A DNA stretch of 64,000 nt from Azolla caroliniana (lineage: Eukaryota > Polypodiophyta). The stretch covers positions 8,246,001 through 8,310,000 of the forward strand of contig JBHGNT010000014.1 of the NCBI GenBank assembly GCA_043228905.1, read 5' to 3'. Position numbers and translations under genes: made by a program. The stretch's first letter is position 1. The number at the start of each line of letters is the position of its first letter. Below the pieces are notes generated by a model. That model ran no database searches. It worked only from the letters and a program-made list of their open reading frames with translations, and had not been told where the DNA came from. Of the stretch, positions 23,512-33,976 are shown piece after piece.

Positions 23512-24074
23512 GGTCTCAGGAGCTACCTTGGTCTGGGCTTCAATTGGAGAACCCTGTATGCGAAGCTTTATTTTCTTCACGGGTCTTCACGGGTCGGTCC
23601 GACAGGTTCTCAAACGACCTATTTAAGAAAGTATATGCAAAAACATAAGTTAGGTGGTCACGTAGATTAAGGTTGTATATTAAAATATAAATATTAAGAT
23701 GAAGAACAGTTCTCACTAGCAATCCTATATTCAAAAATCTATTCTAGGCAGGGCTATTCAAACTAGAAAATATATATCGTAATAAGTAAACAGGGTTATA
23801 TATTCTTTTAAAGAGTAGGTATGACTTATATAGATTCCAAACCTATATTGAGGAGAATTTGCTATCGTAAAGGCAATTTGTGGATCATTTTCTACTACTT
23901 TAAGCTAAAGTAGGTCATAAAACACCTATAATTAGGGCATGTTTTTTTTAAAAGTAAGGAAAGTCAACATAAAAAAGACTGATTTTGACAGACAAATTGA
24001 TATCTTTTCCACACAATAATTAATTGTTACCCCAAAAACACAATTTTTCTCTCTCAGAGCCTTCTTTTATACAG
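23512..24074. promoter_or_regulatory. Upstream region of the methyltransferase gene
   Basis: 564 bp between the proposed start codon and the palindrome array, AT-rich. An acceptor-like site (TTAAATAG, minus strand near 23620) leaves open a non-coding first exon. No clear TATA box was fixed. By position it must hold the minus-strand promoter. Confidence 0.4.
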
Positions 24075-24699
24075 GAACTCGATACGGCGTATCGAGTTCC
24101 TGTTTAAATCCTAAACTTTAAACGGGAACTCGATACGCTGTATCGAGTTCCTGTGCTTTCTTTGCTTTTTAAACAGGAACTCGATACGGCGTATCGAGTT
24201 TGTGTTTAAAACCTAAACTTTAAACACGAACTCGATACGCCGTATCGAGTTTGTGTTTAAAATCCAAACTTTAAACGGGAACTCGATACGGCGTATCGAG
24301 TTCCCATTTAAAACCTAAACTTTAAACACGAACTCGATACGCCGTATCGAGTTCATGTTTAAAATCCAAACTTTAAACGGGAACTCGATACGGCGTATCG
24401 AGTTCCTGTTTAAAGTTTAGGTTTTAAACGGGAACTCGATACGCCGTATCGAGTTCCTGTTTAAAACCTACACTTTAAACACGAACTCGATACGCCGGTT
24501 TAAAACCTACACTTTAAACACGAACTCGATACGGCGTATCGAGTTCGTGTTTAAAACCTAAACATTAAACAGGAACTCGATACGCCGTATCGAGTTCCTG
24601 TTTAAAAAGCAAAAACAAATTATGAACTCGATACGCCGTATCGAGTTCCTGTATAAAGTTTGTATTGTATACAGGAACTCGATACGGCGTATCGAGTTC
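24075..24699. repeat. Array of 13 palindromes at 51-bp steps
   Basis: The unit is a 25-bp perfect palindrome: half-site GAACTCGATACG, one central G or C, then the reverse complement. Copies start at 24075, 24126, 24177, 24228, 24279, 24330, 24381, 24432, 24483, 24522, 24573, 24624 and 24675. All steps are 51 bp except one of 39 bp, where copy 9 (24483-24497) has lost its right half. Many copies extend into ACAG...CTGT or TTTAAACAGG flanks. The 26-bp linkers are related to each other (TTTAAAACCTAAACTTTAAAC) and one is inverted (between copies 7 and 8). Each palindrome holds four CG pairs; only copy 2 has lost one (CG to TG). The array lies between two divergent genes, so it can be an operator, a shared promoter element or a binding array for the ParB-like protein. 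The 51-bp step is close to five helical turns. Confidence 0.95.
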
Positions 24700-25618
24700 T
24701 TGAGCGACGAAACATATTTACAAAAATGTCCACAGTGTCAGAGGCCTACCTAGAGTCCTCACGCTCGATTCTCTTTGAAGACATGGTTGATCGTGTGGCA
24801 GTGGAGGCGGAGATCGCGCTTTGGTGCTTTGTGCTCTGTGTGCTCTGTACGTTCTGTGTGCTCTGTACGCTCTGTACGCTCTTGTGAGTGAAATATGACG
24901 AGGTCTTCCTATTTATAGGGATTGACCACATTGGTTAAAGTAACCATAGTCACCTTAACCAAGGTTGGTAAGTTTGAGGATAGTTAGTTGGTAACCACAG
25001 TCACATTAACTAGAGTAACTTATGATTGCATTAATGATTACAAAGTCAAACTAACATATTGATCAATCTTTTATAGTCATAACAACCTGCAATGACTTCA
25101 AAGGTCATGAAGGAGACAATGATAGAGGTTCATGAATGTACCAATGATTGATTACTAAAAGCAACAATGTTTATGACTCTCAAATGCTGTGTATTAAAGA
25201 TGTTGGCATGAATTAACCAATGATTGATATGTCTAATATTTAAAATGGTGAGCATTAAAGAACCAATGAGTGAGACGTTCTATATCAAAATGGGTGCCAT
25301 TAATTAGCTAATGATTTTAACATTAATCCAACATATTCATGGCTTGTTAATGATTAGATTTATATTATACTTGATTTAACTTCATATAGATGTAGTTTAT
25401 ATAATAATTGATATTTTAAGTACAATTACTTTATTAAAAATAAATTTTTGATGTATTGTATTAATAGAATATTACATAATATAGACATTCTATTGATTTG
25501 GCTTTTGTTTAGAGAGAAGTTTATGTTTAGAGAGGAGTATATGTTTAGAGAGGAGCTTATTAGTTTTTTTCCTTACCCTAAGCACATAACTTACAGAGCC
25601 CTATCTAGACCTTAAGCC
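24700..25618. promoter_or_regulatory. Upstream region of the transposase-like gene
   Basis: About 920 bp between the array and the plus-strand start codon. It has a tandem repeat of TGCTCTGTACG-like 10-mers (about 24831-24882) and several related phrases (ACCAATGATTGAT, TTAACCAATGAT) at 25139-25320. The rest is AT-rich. By position it must hold the plus-strand promoter and 5' UTR. Confidence 0.45.
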
Positions 25619-28399
25619 ATGAGTGAAGATTCACCGTTCTTGATTGAAGAATATTGTTTGTCATCAGACTCATCGTTTTCTACTAAAGAGTATTGTTTGT
25701 CAACAGAGTCACCATATTCGATTGAAGAATATTGTCTGTCGACCGACTCACCATATTCTATCGAAGAATATTGTCTGAGCTCATCTACAGGGAATGTAAA
25801 TAATGACACATGTGAAGAGTTCTCTATTGAAGAATACGATATTAATAAAGATAAGGAGAATGAAGGTAGTGCCTAGGAAACATTGAATAACATTGGCGAT
25901 GGTCACAACAGAGAATTAGACTGTAACAAGGTTACACCAACCTCTATGCAGGAAGAGAAATCTGGGAGCCCTATTCATATTAGAAGAATCCCACGAAGAA
26001 TTCGTCTAGCTAGATTTAGCTTGGTGACATCAGATAAACATATTGAATTTGATGTCAAAAAAAAAAGTTGTGCCCGTGGTTGTATGTCTATGATTGGAAA
26101 ATCAAAGTTGCGAGAATTAAGGCGATACTATTTTTCGATGACCGGTGATGAGCAAGACACTTACCTTGGGTCACATATGCAACTAGTATCTGACAAATGT
26201 ACGGGGATCAAAGTATCATTCGAGTATTATATCTTCCATGCGCAACAGATATGTAGAGTTGCATTCAAAATTGCGTTATGTGTTAGTAACATGCGACTAC
26301 ATAGAGTACAACAACGTCTACTTAGTGGGGATTAGATGATCAATTGTAAAGAGGTTCCAAGTATGAAAGGTGCAATTGGAAGACATGCTATTGGTTGGAT
26401 GAAAACTTACTTTCAGTTAAATTGTGAAGTAATGCCCACTACAGGTAGGATGCATCTTTCTGATAATTATACACGTCGGGAAGTTTATGATGTCTATCGA
26501 TCTGATATGCTGGGCTCACGTAATAAGTCTATCACCTATAGCCAATTCACAAGATTATGGAGAGCTCAGTTTTCAAATGTTATTATTCCTCGTAAAGTAC
26601 GTATGGGGTATTGCTCCATTTGTGCAAATCTTAAAAGTTTGGCTAAAGGTGCAAAGACATAAATGGAAAAGGATACGAGTAAGAAGTTACTACAAGAGCA
26701 TCGTGAGGCACAATCCTTAGAACGAAAGAAGGTGATGCATCATAGAGAGAAGTGTTTGAAGAGGCCCGAACAATACATGTGCTTAATGATAGATGGCATG
26801 GACCAGAAGAAGACATGCTTGCCGCATATGCGGAGGCTCCCCAAAGATGTCAATGATGAGTGCCTTGTTCAAATGCACTTGGTGGGATGCTTGGCTTATA
26901 ATAGGTCTGTTCGACCTCACGTCTTCATTACTTACCCCAATGTTCACAATGACCCTAACCTAACAGTTACAATGATTCACCGAGTTTTGATGTCTTGGGG
27001 CCAACCTTTCCCCCTTGTTCTATACATTCAATTGGATAATACTGCTAGAGAGAACAAAAATTCAACTGTATTTGGCTATCTAAGTATGTTGGTCAACCTA
27101 GAATTGTTTAGGAAAGTGAAAGTCAATTTCCTTTTGGTTGGCCACACACATGACCATATAGATAAGATGTTTAGCACATTCTCCAGACAGTTGTCTCGGC
27201 ATGATGCTTTCACTTTACCTAAACTATTTGATGTCATTTGTAATGCTTATACACCACGCCCAAAAGTGTTACACTTGAAGGAGGTATATGACTTTAAGAG
27301 ATATATATTAGATGGGGGTGGTGGGAATGTTAAAGTGCTTGCTCAGTTAAACAATATAAGTTTCAATCACATTTTTATGATAAAGAAAAATGGAATAAGT
27401 GGTTCTACACTTTTGTATGCTAAACAATATTCATCTTCTACAACATGGGAACCTGAAGGTGGTTGCCAGTTATTACTTTGTATGCCGAGTACAATTGTCC
27501 ATGGAGCTAAGCAAATGCCAATTGAGAAGAAAGGACAGTTGCAGAGTGACTTGGTATCAGAACAAAAATGGTCATGGCTCCAAGCCTTAAAAGAAAAAAG
27601 AAAGCATATTGAGGCCACCAAGAAATATGCCGCACAACAAGACACGTCATGGTGGGATGTATTTTATAGTGATCAGAAAGAAATTATAGACAATTGTGTA
27701 TTTGTTGATAATTGGAATTTGGAAACGCCATTCACATGGTCGCTGCAACATGATCGCGCAAATAGAACTCCGGAGCAACTAGTAAATGCGATTAATGACA
27801 GCTTGGTCCATCCACAACAAAGAGACATTTATGTGGGACCAAGGATGACCAAAGCAGCCGAAGCTAGATGGCAAGGCAATTTGCAAGAGCTCACCGCGGG
27901 GATGTTGATTGCAACGCCGCCTGATGAGAACTCACATGGCCACCAATTTTGGGTTGGTAAAATTCTAGAAGTGCTAATGCATGAAATAGAAAACACGATC
28001 AAGTCTATAAATGTTCATTGGTACAACACTAGAAGTGCAAATGCTTTTACAGGTAAGTATACATTGGAGATGATTGAATGCCCAACAAGAAGGGGAGGTA
28101 GGAAGAGGAAGCGAAACATTCGTAACACCTCGACCCTTGATATCTCTAATGTGGATATCATCGTGTACGACTTCACACTTACAAAAGCCGGACGATTAAG
28201 GAAGTCAACAATAGATATAATAAAAGAAAAATAACCAGGTGTACAAGGTGGCTCGAGTCAAAGGCAAACGAGATCTGCTACATATAATCTAGAGTCAAAC
28301 CATTTGGTTTATGACGAAGATAATGCACTGACTGGTACATCCGAGGATGATGAGGAGGAATCGTCATTGTATATTAGTTATAGTAGTGATTCTCCGTAA
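25619..28399 (+). pseudogene. DDE-type transposase-like protein (DUF7869-like), one frame with four in-frame stops
   Basis: From the ATG at 25619 a single frame runs 927 codons to TAA at 28397-28399. It is interrupted by TAG (25874), TAG (26333), TAA (26660) and TAA (28232) but by no frameshift. Residues 10-54 hold four 13-residue repeats built on EEYCLSTDSPYSI. The middle carries a Cys cluster (GYCSICANLKS). A predicted RNase H-fold core follows: LMIDGMDQ (D392, D395), IQLDNTARENKN (D473), and VGHTHDHIDKMF (H509, H511, D515). These correspond to the D, D and H/D-E positions of DDE-like transposase families, most like proteins grouped as DUF7869; that name is from memory and not checked. The C-terminus is basic, then acidic (SEDDEEESS). 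The segment between 26663 and 28234 alone is an intact 523-codon frame and contains the whole core. Confidence 0.72.
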
Positions 28400-28721
28400 A
28401 GGAGTGATCATGAATGTATATTTGGCTATTAAGTGTAACTACATTCCGCTTGTAACAAATCGAGTAATATAAAAGCATGTGTTTTGAATTCTTATGATTT
28501 CTAAAAAATCGTTTCTTATAAAATAACATTGGTTGTAAAGTTTGTGATATAAATTGAGAATGTATCTTTTTGAAATTCGTCTTTTTTTAGTTACTTCTAA
28601 ATCACGAAAATAGTGGATTTTTAACCTTTTTCATAGTATGTTTGAACATGTATGATACTGGTATCAATGTGTTTTGTAAAATCATTGAAAAACCCCTAAA
28701 ATTTCCCTTATCCTTCCATTT
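28400..28721. other. Right non-coding part of the transposon-like unit
   Basis: 3' UTR and spacer between the transposase-like frame and the right arm. It is AT-rich, and the part from about 28640 inward mirrors the left side weakly (GTATC and ACATG words). Confidence 0.5.
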
Positions 28722-28758
28722 ATGCGCGATCCTTCCACTTGTGAACGTGAACGTGTTT
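28722..28758 (-). repeat. Inverted-repeat arm, right
   Basis: 37 bp, the reverse complement of 19335-19371 with two mismatches. The sequence outside it (28759-28800) holds small self-complementary words (CATTCTCGAATG, ACATTCGTGAATGT). Confidence 0.85.
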
Positions 28759-28814
28759 TTATCATTCTCGAATGATTGAAACATTCGTGAATGTGAATGC
28801 ACGTATGATACGTA

Positions 28815-29086
28815 TGGTTCATACTATGTGCGGAATTATATGTGAGGACCTACAAGAAGATGTGTACAACAAGAAACACAGATAGATTTATAGATATGCA
28901 AGAAGGTAGAAGATAAGATAGACACAATTCAACTCTAATGGAGGCTATGTTATTCTCTTATGTAAAACTCTCTCTCACACACAATGTTATAGTTGGGCTT
29001 ATATATACAAAAGCCCTAACTTGATGACGTATTCACACATAGGATACAAGATGGAAGGAGTCAGCCTTTTATGCCAACAAACTCCC
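28815..29086 (-). mobile_element. Possible Copia LTR next to the right arm
   Basis: On the minus strand the block starts TGTTGGCATAAAAGG after GGGAGTT, holds a TATATATAAG box and ends CCGCACA. It is followed by TAGTATGAACC, a plausible decayed primer site. The borders are uncertain. Confidence 0.4.
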
Positions 29087-29387
29087 ATGTAAAAGGACTA
29101 CTCTATCTATGTATAAAATCAATTTCGGTTATCTCCCCCGTAAACCTAGATTACAAATCTAAACTATAGTTACAAGTGCATACATACAAGTCTGTCGGCA
29201 TCTAGTCGGCATCTAGTCGGCATCTAGCCTAATTTGGCTAGTCATCTAGATCATTTATTATCTAGGTCAGCCGGACTAGGTCGGTTGGATTCACTGGCTC
29301 AAATCGGCTTGCGTCTGACTCTCAACTTCTAGTCGATCATCTGCATCCCGGTCATGCTAGCTAGCATGCTCTCCACTAGATCCTCGA

Positions 29388-29885
29388 TGTTGAGAAGCAA
29401 GCTCAACATGGGCTGAATTGGCTAAATAAGCTGAGAGCTAGATCGGATGAGGACCGATCAGCTAGGCCCAAATTGGCTGAATAAGACAAGAGCCTGATTG
29501 GATGAGGACCGATCGGCTAGGCTTAGATCGGCTAAAGAAGCCGGGAACCAGATCGGCTGGGATCTGGTAGGTTGTGAGAGGGCTACGCTCCTATTTTAGT
29601 AGGTAGGAATAACTTTAGGAGTTATTGTCAAATGCTCTTACGAGAGCATTAAAATACTGACAATACTTGTTGTGTCAGCTCGCTATTAGGGCTTGTATAA
29701 AAGTGCTCAATGAGCACATTGTGTACAGAGAACATATTATTTTTTAATAGAGTTTTTAAGTCTTCTACTCTCTCTATCTCTCTCTTGCTCAATTACTGTG
29801 TATCTTCATTGTCTCTGTGTTTACACTATTGATATGTGGCTAAGCCGATTGTGTTCTCTTTTAACTTCCGCACGTAATATTTACA
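29388..29885 (+). mobile_element. Copia 5' LTR
   Basis: It starts TGTTGAGAAGC and ends ATATTTACA, and is followed at 29886 by TGGTATAAGAGC, a primer site with one changed base. The family is that of the LTRs at 1242, 43805 and 45560 (shared words GCATT, TACTTGT and CTTGTATAAAA). Confidence 0.8.
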
Positions 29886-29980
29886 TGGTATAAGAGCGCG
29901 AGGGTTAAGAATCCTCAACTGTCAACAAGCGCTTCAGCACAGACAAGCTCTTACTCCTCAGACAAGTACAAACAAGAAAA

Positions 29981-30267
29981 ATGGACAAAGGAATGGGTGG
30001 TGCGCTTTTGATAGAAAACTTGGACAGGAGCAACTATGCATCTTGGGAATACAAGATGCACCAATACGTGTTCGGGCATGGCTACTTCAGTTACATCCAT
30101 GGAGAAAACGAGGTAGCACCAAAGTCGGCACACAAGGATTTTCCGGTGTGGGAGCAGGCAACAAGTAGAGTCTTGTATTGCCTTGCATCTTGTTTGCGCG
30201 ATCAGATGCTTGCCTACATTCGAGATGCAAAGATGCCAAAGGAGGCCCGGGAAAATCCATGTGTACG
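29981..30267 (+). pseudogene. Copia gag N-terminus, truncated
   Basis: The frame MDKGMGGALLIENLDRSNYASW, YKMHQYVFGHGYF, RVLYCLAS and LAYIRDAKMPKEA is the start of the same Copia Gag as at 505-1143 and 44178. It is cut at 30267 by a Gypsy LTR (30268). Unlike the other copies this short piece has no stop. Confidence 0.8.
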
Positions 30268-30619
30268 TGTCGGATTGGGCGGGACCATCGGAACCTTGAA
30301 CTAAGGAGCCAGAGAGAGACCACAAAGCCCGTTGTGACTATCCGGTTCGATTTCTGGATCTCCTAACTGAGTGCACAGGCTCGTAAAACCAATATCTGAT
30401 CTGATACTGTGGTCAGATTCTAGAAAGTGGAGCACATAGGCTCGCAAACATAATGAGTAAACGTAGAACGAAGGAGGAGAGGAGGCCCTCTTGGTGTCAG
30501 AAATAGAGAAATGAATGTAGACCCAGCACAGAAAAGGAATTGGATACAACAAACCAAGAATAAATTAACAAACAAGGAGGAATACAACCAGACTCGTTCG
30601 GTGATAGAACTTCGAGTTC

Positions 30620-30660
<41 letters not shown>

Positions 30661-31092
30661 GTGACCCTCTGGTCGGGAGCACACATGGTTCCTATGTGAG
30701 TAGAGACCTCACCTTCCCTAACCAAATGCATAGAGTAGAAAACCGAAAACTCAGAGTATAAACCGAGAGTGTCTTCCCTTCCAAAATGATGGATCCCCTA
30801 AACTAGTTTCAATCCTCTCCCTTTATAGCACAAGGAGAGATCGTTACATCCATAATAAAGCAACTGTTTCTGTCAGAGTTTCTCTCTTAGATTTCCTTCC
30901 ATCGCATCCTATTATTCCCCTTTTTTTGAGGGATCATAAAGTACCTATTCAATACTCCCTACCTTGTATGTATTGGTCCTAGGTTATTTACAATAGTTCT
31001 ATACAAGATCCCCTTTTTATGTGCATCTATGCACACCCTTGTTCACACGCGAGCGACGACTTTTCTTCTAGTAACCGGAGTCCTCCACGACA
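30268..31092 (-). mobile_element. 3' LTR of Gypsy copy C
   Basis: It has TGTCG/CGACA ends and lies next to the polypurine tract and pol end of the Gypsy fragment at 31195. The segment GGGACCATCGGAACCTTGAACTAAGG-like at its left end is shared with the LTRs at 2038 and 59092. It holds a CA microsatellite at 30617-30657. Confidence 0.6.
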
Positions 31093-33421
31093 TCCACCCC
31101 CACCAAACCACACATCCTCTGGCATGTGCTAGATAGTGAAGTAGTTGAGTTTCCGGTTCAACCCCTACTCGTCATCCTTCGATCCGTTGCCGAACTAGTC
31201 CTCCTCTGGCTCCTCATCCTCTTTGGTGTCCTCGTCCTCCACCTCTGGGTCCGGTTCCACCACTAGTCGCTTCTTGAAGGCTTTTATCGGCTTCCCCATG
31301 ATCGGTACCACTATCCTCGTCCCGTCGAGCTCCGCAAGGTGATACGTGGCATTGACATTGGTGCTCTTCACCACATACAACCAGAACCACCGCATGGCAA
31401 ACTTCCACATCGACCGACGCTGGTTGTCAAGGCTACTGTTGTAGACCAACACCCAATCGCCTTCTTCTATCTTCCTTGGCCGCAGTCGGTGCGTCCGGTC
31501 GAACCATCCCTTATTCTGCAGCCTCACTTCCTTTACATTCACCTTTGCTCACTCTATGTCCTCCAACCTCCTCTTGAGTTTAGGGCAGCAAGTCACGAAG
31601 TGGTGCATGTCACTATACATTCCTAAATGTGAGTATCTCTCCTTGAGCTTTTCGAATGTGGCCCATTTCCCCCGATGTCTAGACCAAGGACTCTCATGAA
31701 ATTCAACCAACAGAACTGACTGGTCCTCCTTCCGTGTAACCACATGGGGTGGCGTGTCTCTTCTGCTTCTTCGTATGACTCCAGATCAACCCATCCCTCA
31801 GGAAGAATTTGTATGCCTTCTTTCGGACTTGACCTACCTCCCCCTTTGTGAAGATGCATCCAACGCCATCGTGCTTAGGAACCTCCCGATCAAAAACTAC
31901 TCCCTATCGTAGTCATCTTCATTAAACGCATGTAGGGTCGGAGTGCTTAGCTTGTTCATTGACAGCCGAGCCGACTTGAAGAAGTCCATGGCCTTCTTCG
32001 TCTTCCGATACCATGTCGGCCTCTCCTTCGAACCTACTCTTGATAGCATATCGGCCATTGTATTATCCTTCCCAAAAAAGTGTCGAATTTCCGGATTCAG
32101 GGACTTGATGTATGCGATCCATTTGAGCATTGCCAGATACAAAGTCGTGCATCCAGATATCATCCCGATTATCGAGAGATAGTCCATTAAGTAGTCCTTG
32201 TCGTCCTTCATCGCAGAAATGATACCCTACAACTCCTGTTTGACTTTGGTGTATCCTCGTTGTTGCTTGCTCAAAACCTTTGCGCTCAACCGGATGGTGA
32301 ATCTTGTTTCGCCTTTGTCCTCCTGGTTGATTACCCATCCGATTCCAATTGAACTCATGTTAACCATTACACATATTAGAGCACCCTTTCCATAGACTGC
32401 CTTCCAGAGAGCTGGTGCCACCATCAGCATTCCCTTTAGCCTCCACATCGCCTCCGAGTGCTCTTTGCCACATTCAAATTTCCGCCCCTTCTTTAGCAAG
32501 CCATAGAGTGGCTTGACAACATGCGTGTAGTGGGGAATCCAAATGTGGTAGAAGGGACATGCTCCTAGGAATCGTTGGACCTCCGTGGTCATCCTGCTTA
32601 CTTCCTTCATTGTCAAGATCTCCTCTACCTTAGCCGGAGATGGTTTCCGACCGTAGGGCCCGCATAGGTGTCTGACCACCAAGATCTCTGATTGTTCGAA
32701 TATTGACTTCTTCCTTGAGTCGTGCCCCATCTAGCCTCTATAGTATCCTCTTGTAGTCGGAGATGTGGTCCGCCACGAACTTCTGACACCCATCCTCCTC
32801 GATCGACTCGTCCTTCTAATCCTCCAGACATCCCTTTATCGGGATGTTGTCTAGGAATGGCATGGCAATATCCGGCATGCAATCCCTCAGAACCTTGTTC
32901 ATCACATTCTCCGTGTGTGCCACCGAATTCATCCCTCCTTGCGGCTAGGTACACATCCGAACTAAGTCAAGAGGGGTCTGCATCATTGTGATGTCCTGGC
33001 TTTCAATGACTAATTGGAACTAGTCATACCCCGAGTATAAGTCGCCGACCGAGCAGATCGACCTTTCAGCGAAAGCTTATGTAAACTCATCAATGGTTGG
33101 CCCAACTCATGCATTCCGAATTGTCACCTTATTGATAGGTTGCAGGTCTTGTATGAAGCATAACGTGTTGTTCTTCTTAGACACAATAAACCACTAATTC
33201 GAATACGGGACACTTGACAGTTCGAGGATCCTTATCTCAATCTTCTCCTCGAGCAACTCCATCAACTTTGGGATGTGAGCTCTCGGCATTGGAATCGAAT
33301 TTAGGTTACACGGTACATGCGGTACAATGAATATTACCATCGGTTCGATGATGGTTGGGTCGACGTACCCGACTTCCTCCGGCTTTGTCCTTCTTGACTC
33401 TACTAACGTCACCGCACATTG
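31093..33421 (-). pseudogene. Gypsy pol copy C, integrase core deleted
   Basis: Minus-strand pieces match the intact pol at 59868-63335. The reverse transcriptase start (EPMVIFIVPHVPCNL) is at 33194-33475, and the late RT and RNase H (VVRHLCGPYGRKPSP, GACPFYHIWIPHYTH, MVNMSSIGIGWVIN) at 32227-32730. Next come the integrase zinc region (EFHESPWSRHRGKWATF) at 31549-31743 and the C-terminal module (RLRPRKIEEGDWVLVY) at 31195-31542. The zinc region runs straight into the C-terminal module, so the DDE core is deleted. Frameshifts are frequent. The 5' half is lost at 33421. Confidence 0.8.
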
Positions 33422-33976
33422 TCGTGGTGTGGTGTGTGCAGTGTGAGAAAAAGCGAAGTTCCACACACATCTCATGAAATAATATATAAATAAATAAATA
33501 CTAATAACAATAAGTAGGTTATAGTAGCTTAATGGTTAAGGCTTATAAGTATATGTAGAGAGGTGTGGAGTTTGAGTCTCTATTGCTACAAATAAAGGAG
33601 TATTTTGCTCCCCTTCCATTTTTTGTGATAAAGGAAATAAAAAAAAAGCATGTAATGTTAAAATAGGCGCCTCTTTCCTCTATAAGATGGGAGGAATAGG
33701 GCTTATTATAGGTCACCCATTTTGTCGTAGGGGTGTACCACTAGGGTTTCATCTTCTTCTCCTCTTCTTCTTGGGTTAGGATTTTGTAGCCTCCCTTTCT
33801 CCTTATCACTTTCTCTTTCATCTTTTCCTTTATCCCTTTTTCATCTTCTTCTCCTCTTCTTCTTGGGTTCGGGTTTATAGCCTCCTTTTCTCCTTATCCC
33901 TTTCTCCTTCTTCTTTTCCTTCTAGGGTTAGGTTTGAGAGCTTCTTCTTTTCTCCCCTTGAGTCTTGCCATATCAT
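33422..33976 (+). mobile_element. Partial Gypsy LTR, plus orientation
   Basis: It starts TGTCGTGGTGTGG and shares the layout of the LTR at 51479 (CACACACAT, then AAATAAT, then TAGCTTAATGG). It ends where a Copia LTR begins. A segment of about 90 bp (TCATCTTCTTCTCCTCTTCT...) is repeated in tandem at about 33749 and 33839. Pol III-like A and B boxes lie at 33525 and 33568. Confidence 0.45.

Larger units (their letters stand above)
19335..28758. mobile_element. Large DNA transposon-like unit with methyltransferase and transposase genes
   Basis: Inverted-repeat arms at 19335-19371 and 28722-28758 (35 of 37 bases match) enclose two divergent genes. One is a ParB-like plus DNA methyltransferase gene on the minus strand (20382-23511); the other is a DDE-type transposase-like frame on the plus strand (25619-28399). 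A 13-copy palindrome array (24075-24699) lies between their starts. Weaker similarity continues inward for about 80 bp (GTATC then ACATGTTC on both sides). The true ends may lie somewhat outside the arms, and I could not find a target duplication. Both genes carry in-frame stops, so this copy is probably not autonomous now. I do not recognise a named superfamily with this gene set. Confidence 0.75.

Noticed and set aside
23512-23580. Start of the ParB-like protein at 23580
   Set aside because: That frame opens with GTG, which is not a plausible plant nuclear start; a TGA lies just upstream. The ATG at 23511 is preferred.
24075-24699. CRISPR-like array (25-bp repeats with 26-bp spacers)
   Set aside because: The repeats are full palindromes, the spacers are related to one another, the setting is a eukaryotic nuclear genome with introns, and no cas gene is near.
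24660-24887. Small protein ending in VLCTFCVLCTLCTLL
   Set aside because: The Cys-rich end comes from a 10-bp tandem repeat and the start lies in the palindrome array.
20382-28399. RNA editing (U-to-C) that would restore the stops
   Set aside because: Stop-removing U-to-C editing in ferns and hornworts is known for organelle transcripts, not nuclear ones. Mutation by deamination is simpler. It remains testable with RNA reads.
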